From Pseudooceanicola sp. (GTDB lineage Bacteria; Pseudomonadota; Alphaproteobacteria; Rhodobacterales; Rhodobacteraceae), in assembly GCA_002709085.1 (NCBI GenBank), contig PAPR01000016.1:1-39721 (forward strand): a stretch of DNA of 39,721 nt, written 5' to 3'. Below the pieces are notes generated by a model, which was not told the origin of the DNA, searched no databases, and saw nothing but the letters and a program-made list of their open reading frames with translations. Both the position numbers and the translations under genes were made by a program. Of this stretch, positions 33,416-39,721 are shown piece by piece. Position 1 is the stretch's first letter. Each line of letters begins with the position of its first letter.

Positions 33416-33802
33416 ATGGCCAAATCCGCTAAGCCAAAATTCGATGCCGCGGCATCGATCACAAGCGAACTCATCGACATCATCGACCGCGGGGTGCTGC
33501 CCTGACGCAAACCCTGGCGTGTCGGCGGCAGTTCACCGTCGAAGGTGTCATCACGCATTGGCAAACAGAAGGCGGTCACGGCGACAGCACGCAAGATCGC
33601 CGTTCTGTTCTACAATGCTTTGCGGCATGGCATGACCTATCAGGATCAGTTGGGGGGCGGCTTACGACGAACGACATCGGCCATGCAGGCTCAATACCTC
33701 AGCGGACTCACGCCCTACGAATACATCTGCAAAATCCGGACTTCAGAGCCAGAGCGATTCATCGTTGATCCGATCCACCAGATGCCGGGACTGAACACCT
33801 AG
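33416..33802 (+). pseudogene. In-frame mosaic of ArdC-like, IS110-like and IS481-like fragments with one TGA
   Basis: ATG 33416 with GGAGA upstream begins MAKSAKPKFDAAASITSEL, the N-terminus of an ArdC-like antirestriction protein (DUF1738 type). After GVLP a TGA (33503-33505) stands where Trp is expected, and the ArdC reading continues RKPWRVGGSS. It then passes without frame change into RIGKQKAVTATARKIAVLFY, resembling the C-terminus of IS110-family transposases. From about 33680 it reads YLSGLTPYEYICKIRTSEP to HQMPGLNT, the C-terminus of IS481-family transposases. So three unrelated ends share one frame of 129 codons including the final stop. It is probably debris, though a chimeric product from an internal start at 33683 or upstream cannot be excluded. 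Confidence 0.75.
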
Positions 33803-33803
33803 G

Positions 33804-33816
33804 CCCTTAGTTTTGG
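33804..33816 (+). repeat. Copy B of the 13-bp direct repeat flanking the SOS operon region
   Basis: CCCTTAGTTTTGG, identical to 26871-26883, just after the IS481-like stop codon, so it is probably the end of that element. Confidence 0.6.
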
Positions 33817-34148
33817 TGGGAATACCGACGCTAGAGATCGCATTGCGATTCCACCGCGAGCGAATTGGGCTCGTAGGAGTCGACCTCCCCCTGAAGTGTA
33901 CGGATCATCTGGCTGCGTTGCTGGAGGTCCCGCAATTGGGGTTTCAGCAGCCAGTGCTAGGTGTGCTGGTCCAAAACCATTTCGCCCCGACAGTTCACTG
34001 GCCGAACTCACGGTCTGCAATCGTTGACCTTTTCACACGGTGTCGCAAGCTGTGGCAGGTAAATTTGCAAACAAATGGCAAATCGGGAATCGGGCTGACA
34101 GCAAATGTCCCCGAACAAGAAATTAATTGTCTGTCAGGGGAGGAGATA
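33817..34148. other. Spacer before the TAXI-TRAP operon, with a possible minus-strand gene tail
   Basis: The open frame leading into the TAXI gene from the left lacks signs of coding. On the minus strand 33831-33956 could encode HWLLKPQLRDLQQRSQMIR continuing to a stop at 33831; the composition is protein-like and helical, so this may be the 3' end of a deleted gene. I do not recognise it. The last 100 bases are A/T-richer and should carry the promoter of the TRAP operon. Confidence 0.4.
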
Positions 34149-35147
34149 ATGATGAAAGTAGTGAGACAAATATTTAGTATACCGGGGGCCGCCCGGTCAG
34201 CCTTCGGGGCTGCAATCGTGGCGGTTGGTGTGATGACTGCCGCCTCCGCCACGGCCCAAACCGTCACGATCGGGACAACAGCACAAGGTTCTCTCGGGGC
34301 GGCGCTCGGCGCGGCATTGGCCAAGGTGATGGACGGGCGCGGTATGACATTGCGTGCAGTACCGATGGGCGGACCAGAGGTCACGATCCCGTTGCTAAAC
34401 AGTGGTGAGATCCAATTTTCTCTGGTCAGCGCCGATTTGGCCAGTCTGGCGGCTTCGGGACGAACCGTGTTCGAGGGCAACCCCCAACCCAATATCCGTC
34501 TGGTCGGACATCTTGTGTCGTTTGAAGCGGGCTGGTTCGTGCGAGCGGATTCCGACATCATGACGATGGCTGATCTGAAAGGAAAACGCGTATCATGGGG
34601 CATTACCCAGCAGCGTATTCTGGAATATTGGGGCCGCGCGCAGCTAGCAACGGCAGACCTGGGTGAAGACGATATCGTACCGGTCCATGCCACGGCAGCC
34701 CCAGCCGCAGTTCAGGATTTCATGGCAGGCCGGTCGGATGCGGTGGTCTTTACGGTTGGGTCGGGTCTGGTTTCGCAGGCGGATGCCGCAGTCGGCGGCG
34801 TCCGGTTTGTGCCCCTGCCTGATCGTGACGACCGGTTGGACATCATCACCAGTATCGTTCCGGGCACATTGATCCGCCAAGTTACGCCAAACAAGCGGCG
34901 CCCCGGTGTCGTAACCGAAACGCCAATAATGGGGTCGACGCTGGTCCTGCTGGCCAGCGCCGACACGGCGCCAGAAACGGTCGCTGCGGTTACAGAAGCA
35001 CTGTATACCGCACGGGACGAATTCATCGCAATTCACCCCGCCTTCAACCGGATGGACCTGAAAACGCTGGCCGGAAAGGTTCCCGACTTGCCGGCACATG
35101 ACGGTGCGGCCGGCTACTACAAAGCCAACGGCATCACCGGCGAGTAG
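34149..35147 (+). CDS. TAXI-family TRAP transporter solute-binding protein
   Basis: This 332-residue periplasmic receptor starts at ATG 34149 or the adjacent ATG 34152, with a very strong GGGGAGGAG just upstream. It has a signal peptide with hydrophobic core and cleavage near SATAQT. The mature N-terminus VTIGTTAQGSLGAALGAAL, LNSGEIQFSLVSAD and ADLKGKRVSWG are typical of TAXI (TRAP-associated extracytoplasmic immunogenic) receptors, which bind small carboxylates or related anions. The fused permease follows after 5 bp. The substrate cannot be read from sequence, but the sulfatase in the same operon suggests an organic sulfate. Confidence 0.9.
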   Translation: MMKVVRQIFSIPGAARSAFGAAIVAVGVMTAASATAQTVTIGTTAQGSLGAALGAALAKVMDGRGMTLRAVPMGGPEVTIPLLNSGEIQFSLVSADLASLAASGRTVFEGNPQPNIRLVGHLVSFEAGWFVRADSDIMTMADLKGKRVSWGITQQRILEYWGRAQLATADLGEDDIVPVHATAAPAAVQDFMAGRSDAVVFTVGSGLVSQADAAVGGVRFVPLPDRDDRLDIITSIVPGTLIRQVTPNKRRPGVVTETPIMGSTLVLLASADTAPETVAAVTEALYTARDEFIAIHPAFNRMDLKTLAGKVPDLPAHDGAAGYYKANGITGE

Positions 35148-35152
35148 GCCCG

Positions 35153-37072
35153 ATGCTCTCGATAACACCGATAAAGAATGCCGTTGCGGTGTTGATCGTA
35201 GCAGGTGCCTTGGTGTGGGCCTTGGACGTTCTGCAGCTCTTGGCGCTGAGCGTTTACAAAGAACAGTATATGTCCTTTGCATTGGGCCTCACCCTTGCCA
35301 TTATCTTTCTGCCAGCCGAAACAGAGCCCTGGACCGGGCGAACCTTCGGCTGGTGGTTTGGTATTGTCGCCGCAACTGCGGGGTTCGTGACCTGCGGATA
35401 CCTTGCGGTGATGTATCCTGTTTTATTGCCGACAATGATCATCAAACCGATGCCTGCAATCATCTGCGGCGCGATCCTGATTCCGCTGCTGGTCGAGGCG
35501 CTGCGGCGGGTCGCCGGACTGACGCTTTGTCTGATGCTAGTGGCGTTCTTGATCGTCGGGCTGCTTGCTCATTACCTGCCCGGCCACCTGGAAGGACGCC
35601 AGGTGCGGCCCGGTCGGCTTCTCAGCTATCTGACCATTGATCCCAATGGGATCCTTGGCCTGCCTTTGCTGGTGACATCCACAATCGTCGTGTCGTTTGT
35701 TCTGTTCGGCAACATCCTAAATGTTGCGGGGGGTGGTGCGTTCTTCACCGATCTGTCACTGGCTGCAATGGGCCGGTTTCGCGGCGGCACCGCAAAGATT
35801 GCCATCGCCGCGTCAGCGCTGTTTGGGTCGGTGTCGGGCAGCGCAGTTGCCAATGTTGCATCAACTGGGGTGATCACCATCCCGATGATGAAAAAATCCG
35901 GCTATTCCCCATCTGACGCCTCGGCAATTGAAGCGTCAGCCTCGACCGGGGGGCAATTATTGCCGCCGGTGATGGGCGCCGTCGCCTTTCTGATGGCCGA
36001 GTTCCTGAATGTGCCCTATGCCGAAGTCGCACTGGCCGCGCTGATCCCTGGTTTGCTCTATTATACCTGCCTGTTCATTCAGGCCGATCTATTGGCCGCA
36101 CGCAAAGGAATCAGCGCGCTGAAACGTGCCGACCTGCCGCGTGCCATGACAGTATTGGGCAAGGGCGGTCATTACATTATTCCATTTGCCGTACTTATCA
36201 CGGGTCTGTTCAAATACAATCTGGAAGCCGAACGCGCCGTGGCCTATGCCACTGCCGTAACGCTGTTTCTCGGTTTTTTGCGCAGCTACGGGCCGACCCG
36301 GTTGACCCTGCGCGGAGTGTTTCACGCAGTGGTGAGCGGGGGCAGAACCGTTGCCGACATCATCATCATTGGCGCCTGTGCCGGAGCGATCATAGGCGTT
36401 CTCAATATCACTGCGGTGTCCTTTGGCCTTACGTTGCAACTGGTCAGCATTGGCGAAAGCAGCTTGTTCCTGTTGCTGATCACAGCCGCCATTCTGTCGA
36501 TCATCATGGGTATGGGCCTTCCGACACTGGGGGTTTACCTGTTGCTGGCAACCTTGACCGCGCCGTCACTGGTTGAACTGGGGCTTACCCCAATCAGCGC
36601 GCATATGTTCATCTTTTTCTTTGGTATGATGTCGCTGATCACGCCACCAATTGCGGTCGCTGCGTTTGCAGCGGCCAATATCGGCGGTGCCCCCCCGATG
36701 AAAGTGGGCTGGAAGGCGGTGCAGTTTTCATGGCCCGCCTTCGTTCTGCCGTTTCTGTTTGTCTATTCACCGTCCTTGCTGATGATAGGCGACCCGTGGC
36801 GCATTGTCGTTGCCGTTGCGACAGCGGTTCTTGGGGTCGCGCTGATCAGCTCCGGGCTGGTTGGTTACGCATCGCGCCGCCTTTTGGGGTGGGAACGCTG
36901 GGTCGCGGTTCTGGCCGGGGCCTGTTTCCTTTTGCCCGATGACGCCACAACCTATGGGATTTGGATCAATCTGGCAGGTCTGCCGTTGTTGGCGATTATT
37001 GCTCTCAGGCTGATGCTTGTGCGCGAAATCCCCGGCTTGGCCACAGAGGACAACATCGTAAACGCAACATAA
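35153..37072 (+). CDS. TRAP transporter fused permease (DctQM-type, TAXI class)
   Basis: This 639-residue membrane protein joins the small (DctQ-like, about 4 helices, residues 1-140) and large (DctM-like, about 12 helices) subunits, as is usual for TAXI systems. Landmarks are GSVSGSAVANVASTGVITIP, ASTGGQLLPPVMGAVAFLM and MGMGLPTLGVYLLL, all typical of the DctM domain, and FGMMSLITPPIAVAAFAAAN. It uses an ion gradient, normally sodium, to import the ligand of the upstream receptor. A hydrophobic C-terminal extension of about 100 residues follows the DctM part. Confidence 0.92.
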   Translation: MLSITPIKNAVAVLIVAGALVWALDVLQLLALSVYKEQYMSFALGLTLAIIFLPAETEPWTGRTFGWWFGIVAATAGFVTCGYLAVMYPVLLPTMIIKPMPAIICGAILIPLLVEALRRVAGLTLCLMLVAFLIVGLLAHYLPGHLEGRQVRPGRLLSYLTIDPNGILGLPLLVTSTIVVSFVLFGNILNVAGGGAFFTDLSLAAMGRFRGGTAKIAIAASALFGSVSGSAVANVASTGVITIPMMKKSGYSPSDASAIEASASTGGQLLPPVMGAVAFLMAEFLNVPYAEVALAALIPGLLYYTCLFIQADLLAARKGISALKRADLPRAMTVLGKGGHYIIPFAVLITGLFKYNLEAERAVAYATAVTLFLGFLRSYGPTRLTLRGVFHAVVSGGRTVADIIIIGACAGAIIGVLNITAVSFGLTLQLVSIGESSLFLLLITAAILSIIMGMGLPTLGVYLLLATLTAPSLVELGLTPISAHMFIFFFGMMSLITPPIAVAAFAAANIGGAPPMKVGWKAVQFSWPAFVLPFLFVYSPSLLMIGDPWRIVVAVATAVLGVALISSGLVGYASRRLLGWERWVAVLAGACFLLPDDATTYGIWINLAGLPLLAIIALRLMLVREIPGLATEDNIVNAT

Positions 37073-37085
37073 ATAGGGATATGTC

Positions 37086-38678
37086 ATGGGCGATGCCACG
37101 AAACCGAACTTTATTGTTTTCCTGACCGACCAGCAGCGTTGGGATCATCTGGGGTGTTATGGCAATGAGGTGCTGAAAACCCCCAACATCGACGCCTTGG
37201 CCGACCAAGGCACGCGATTTGACAAGTTCTACGTCTCGTCTCCGCTATGCCAGCCCAACCGGGCGACACTGATGACCGGGCGCACCCCGATGGTACACGG
37301 GGTACGCACCAACGGCATCGCGCTGGACCGCGACGCGGTGACCTTTGTTGACCTGTTGCGCGCTGCCGGCTGGCGCACCGCTCTGTTCGGAAAATCGCAT
37401 CTGCAAAACGTCACTGGCCGTCCCCCCGGCCCGCGCCCGCCCGCAAACCCTGATCGCAGAGCGCCCCCGGCCGAGTTGCAAGAGGCCATGCGCCGCCGCC
37501 GAAATGGCCCGGATTACGACGCCGAGGTAAACCCCAAGTGGCATGAGGATCCGCATCGTGCCGTACCCAAGATGCCCTACTACGGCTATGACACCGTGCG
37601 GCTTGCTGCGTCCCACTCTGACCGGGTGCAGGGCGATTATACCAGTTGGTTCAACGCCCGGCACCCCGACCCGGATTCGTTGCGCGGCAAGGCAAATGCG
37701 ATACCTGACGACACTATCAGCGTAGTTCAGTCATGGCGCACCTCTATACCGGAAGAGCTATATCCAACGGCTTATGTTGCCAATGAAACCATCAACTATC
37801 TGAAATACCATCAGGAAAGTGCTGAAGGGCGGCCCTTTTTCGTGACCTGCTCGTTCCCAGACCCGCACCACCCGTTCACACCTCCCGGCAAATATTGGGA
37901 CATGTATAATCCTGACGATATTCCGGTTCCCGTTTCGCACCACAAACCGATGACCATTGATGACATGCCGCCAGGCCTGTGGTTCGCCTATGAAAAAGGA
38001 GCCGCTGAACCTGATGCTCAATGGCCCGTGCCCGTCAGTGCGCGCCACGCTCAAGAAGCGATTGCATTGAATTACGGAATGATCAGCATGGTCGATGATG
38101 CAGTTGGTCGGGTGCTTGAGTCGCTGACGCCCGAAGTGCGGGCCAACACGGTGATCATCTTTACGTCGGACCATGGCGACTACATGGGTGATCACGGGGT
38201 CATTCTTAAGCTTGGTCTGCATTTTCAAGGCGTTGTCCGCGTACCTTTTGTCTGGCAGGATCCCGAGGGTACCAAAGGCGAGGTTCGTCAGGATCTGGGT
38301 GGAACTATTGATATCGGAGCAACCGTTCTGGCGCGCGCCGGTTTGCAGACCTATTTCGGCAACCAAGGCCACGATTTGTTCGATGCAAACCTCGCACCGC
38401 GTAAAGGCATCCTGATCGACGACCATGGGATGGCGGTTTTCAAAGACCCTGAAGCTAAGGCAGGGCTGATGAGCTATATCACCGACAAATGGCGACTCTC
38501 GGTCTGGGAAGGCTCCGACTGGGGTGAGCTGTATAATCTTGCCGAAGACCCCGAAGAAATGACGAATCTGTGGAGCGACCCGGACCATGGCGCGATGCGA
38601 CAGTCATTGTTGCATCGGCTATTGCGCGAAATGATTTCCCTTCGCGACCGGTCTCTTACACCCACGTCACTAGCCTGA
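37086..38678 (+). CDS. Type I sulfatase without signal peptide (cytoplasmic)
   Basis: This 530-residue alkaline-phosphatase-superfamily hydrolase has metal ligands in FLTDQQRWDHLGCYGN, and the sulfatase motif CxPxR as CQPNR with Cys55, to be converted to formylglycine, and Arg59. FGKSHL, PHHPF and FTSDHGDYMGDHG complete the active site. There is no export signal, so it should act in the cytoplasm on a substrate brought in by the TRAP transporter 13 bp upstream. No formylglycine-generating enzyme is in the window and it must be encoded elsewhere. Phosphonate monoester hydrolases share this motif and cannot be excluded; choline sulfatase is less likely from the sequence. Confidence 0.9.
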   Translation: MGDATKPNFIVFLTDQQRWDHLGCYGNEVLKTPNIDALADQGTRFDKFYVSSPLCQPNRATLMTGRTPMVHGVRTNGIALDRDAVTFVDLLRAAGWRTALFGKSHLQNVTGRPPGPRPPANPDRRAPPAELQEAMRRRRNGPDYDAEVNPKWHEDPHRAVPKMPYYGYDTVRLAASHSDRVQGDYTSWFNARHPDPDSLRGKANAIPDDTISVVQSWRTSIPEELYPTAYVANETINYLKYHQESAEGRPFFVTCSFPDPHHPFTPPGKYWDMYNPDDIPVPVSHHKPMTIDDMPPGLWFAYEKGAAEPDAQWPVPVSARHAQEAIALNYGMISMVDDAVGRVLESLTPEVRANTVIIFTSDHGDYMGDHGVILKLGLHFQGVVRVPFVWQDPEGTKGEVRQDLGGTIDIGATVLARAGLQTYFGNQGHDLFDANLAPRKGILIDDHGMAVFKDPEAKAGLMSYITDKWRLSVWEGSDWGELYNLAEDPEEMTNLWSDPDHGAMRQSLLHRLLREMISLRDRSLTPTSLA

Positions 38679-39001
38679 CAGTCCTTGAAAATGCCCCATT
38701 ATCTACAAAAAATTACGACCTTTGTGATCGTCCAGCCTGGCTTGCGTCGAGACGGCCCTGATCACCTCCTCACGTAGACATTTCGGAAATTGAAAAATGA
38801 GCCAATTTTCCGGGTTCGCCGGAGCGAGGCTTATAAATGATCACCGAATTAAAGTCTGTTCGCGACGTTTGAAAAAGATGCCGACCCAACGTCACGCCCG
38901 GCTCCTTCTGGAGAGCGCTATCTGGAGCGATGATCGGTGGTGTCCCGAAACTGGTGGAAATTCTCTGGCGGCGTTCTCCGGGTATGGGGATTTGGGCCTG
39001 A
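38679..39001. other. Spacer after the sulfatase, reaching the end of an IS256-type element
   Basis: No gene is supported. A minus-strand frame near 38770-38850 ends YKPRSGEPGKLAHFSISEM and may be the tail of a lost gene, but I do not recognise it. From about 38940 GTGTCCCGAAACTGGTGG resembles the terminal repeat of IS256-type elements, so the IS end is probably there. Confidence 0.45.
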
Positions 39002-39620
39002 TCAGGCCGCGAGGTCAAGGCTGATCGGTGCGATGGGCTGATCCAGCGTTTCCCAACCGTCCACTTTCCGCATCTGGGTCTGGCCCGATGCTATCAGCTC
39101 CCAGAGCAGCGTCGGCACGGTTTCGGCGCAGGACAGCACGGTTTGGGTTTTGATGCGGCGGCGGAACGCCTCGTTCAGGCGCTCGATGGCGCTTGTCATG
39201 CGGGCTGATTTCCACTGCGGCGGGTCCAGCCGGGTGAAGGTGAACAGCCGGTCTCCAACCTCTTCCAGACTGTCCGCCACCGTGCGGCATTTCAACTGCC
39301 ATCTGAGCAGGAACGCCTTGCGACGCTTGTCGACTTCAACCGCGTTTGCGGCATAGATCATGTCGCGGTATTCCTCGGCCAACTCGTCCTGCATGCGTTT
39401 CGAGGCGTGGCCGAGAAGGTTGCGATGCTTGTGGTTGCAGCGCTGGATCGGCAGTTTCTCGCCCCAAAGCGCGACCAGCGGCCTCAAGTCCGGGGCGGCG
39501 CACGCCAATGTTAAATTCCGGTGGCTTCAGGCCGCGCGCGTCGAGATCGCCGAGAAACTCGGCCCAGACAGCTTTACTTTCACCGCCCATATTCATTATT
39601 GAGAGCCGCACTTTCTACCC
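39002..39620 (-). pseudogene. IS256-family (mutator-type) transposase, C-terminal part, frameshifted
   Basis: The minus strand encodes MNMGGESKAVWAEFLGDL, then after a shift of frame near 39490 ALWGEKLPIQRC and HKHRNLLGHASKRMQDELAE. It continues through RTVADSLEEVGDRLFTFTR, SAIERLNEAFRRRIKTQTV (catalytic Glu region) and ends LDLAA with a stop at 39002-39004. This is the C-terminal half of an IS256-type transposase; the N-terminal half is missing where the next element begins. It is not functional. Confidence 0.85.
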
Positions 39621-39622
39621 GT

Positions 39623-39642
39623 TGCTCTGCCCTGCTCTGCCC
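39623..39642 (+). repeat. Tandem 10-bp repeat at the IS junction
   Basis: TGCTCTGCCC occurs twice in immediate tandem, exactly where IS256-type and IS3-type sequences meet. It may be a target-site or end duplication, or replication slippage. Confidence 0.6.
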
Positions 39643-39721
39643 CCTGAAAACTGGATCGTTCGGAGATGGAGTTTTCCGCTAAGTTTCCCTGGCTGGAAGA
39701 GGAGCGGAATCGCATGAAAGC
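39633..39721 (+). mobile_element. IS3-family element, left end and first codons (partial)
   Basis: CCCCCTGAAAACTGGATCG near 39640 looks like an IS3-type terminal repeat, and ATG 39714 with AGAGGAGCGG upstream begins MKA, a usual start of OrfA in such elements. The element continues beyond the window, so family assignment rests on the end and leader only. Confidence 0.6.

Noticed and set aside
33503-33505. TGA at a Trp position as possible recoding
   Set aside because: All intact genes in the window use TGG for Trp and TGA as stop, and the surrounding ORF is a mosaic of fragments, so a nonsense change in debris is the simpler reading.
38770-39018. Minus-strand 82-codon frame after the sulfatase
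   Set aside because: It crosses the probable end of the IS256-type element; only its last 25 residues look protein-like and I do not recognise them.

Overview
The window reads as a chromosome (or chromid) segment from a Rhodobacterales alphaproteobacterium of the Roseobacter type. The reasons are the fabA-fabB-fabI order, a SAM/SAH-type riboswitch directly in front of metK (a class known from Rhodobacterales), an ImuA-ImuB-DnaE2 cassette behind an alphaproteobacterial GAAC-N7-GAAC LexA box, a TAXI-type TRAP transporter, and an AztD-like zinc chaperone. No rRNA, tRNA or CRISPR array was found.

Positions 1-11,680 are housekeeping genes, nearly all on the + strand. They are the end of fabA, then fabB and fabI (fatty-acid synthesis), an uncharacterised minus-strand gene, miaB (tRNA modification), and a pair of secreted proteins (an OmpA-domain protein and a lipoprotein) that share a small two-cysteine motif. 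A strong terminator follows, then a compact phoH-ybeY-corC-lnt run and riboswitch-controlled metK. After metK the usual order breaks off and the rest of the window is accessory DNA.

Positions 12,158-14,680 encode a CPA1-type cation/proton antiporter with a C-terminal cyclic-nucleotide-binding-like domain. Positions 14,831-24,709 form a zinc island of about 10 kb. The minus-strand run is zur-znuC-znuB-DUF2796-ABC ATPase-FtsX-like permease-DUF3299, which joins a ZnuBC importer to a set resembling the Vibrio Zrg locus. The plus-strand side holds znuA, a COG0523 GTPase behind a perfect Zur-like palindrome, and an AztD-like chaperone. Between and beside these lie at least five broken genes: a DUF3299 copy, a DUF1007 gene, a second COG0523, DUF1826 and a DUF6525-like gene. 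The core importer looks intact while the zinc-sparing accessories are decaying.

Positions 24,796-26,890 are nested insertion-sequence debris: an IS3-family remnant broken by an IS110/IS1111-type element and by a 37-bp double-hairpin insertion. Positions 26,948-33,015 hold an intact SOS mutagenesis operon (SRAP/YedK-like, imuA, imuB, dnaE2) behind the LexA box. Positions 33,416-33,802 are an in-frame mosaic of ArdC-, IS110- and IS481-like fragments. Near-identical IS-end-like sequences lie on both sides of the SOS operon and its flanks.

Positions 34,149-38,678 carry a three-gene module: a TAXI solute receptor, a fused TRAP permease and a sulfatase without a signal peptide. This fits import of a sulfate ester followed by cytoplasmic desulfation. 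The window ends in an IS256-family transposase remnant adjoining the start of another IS3-family element.
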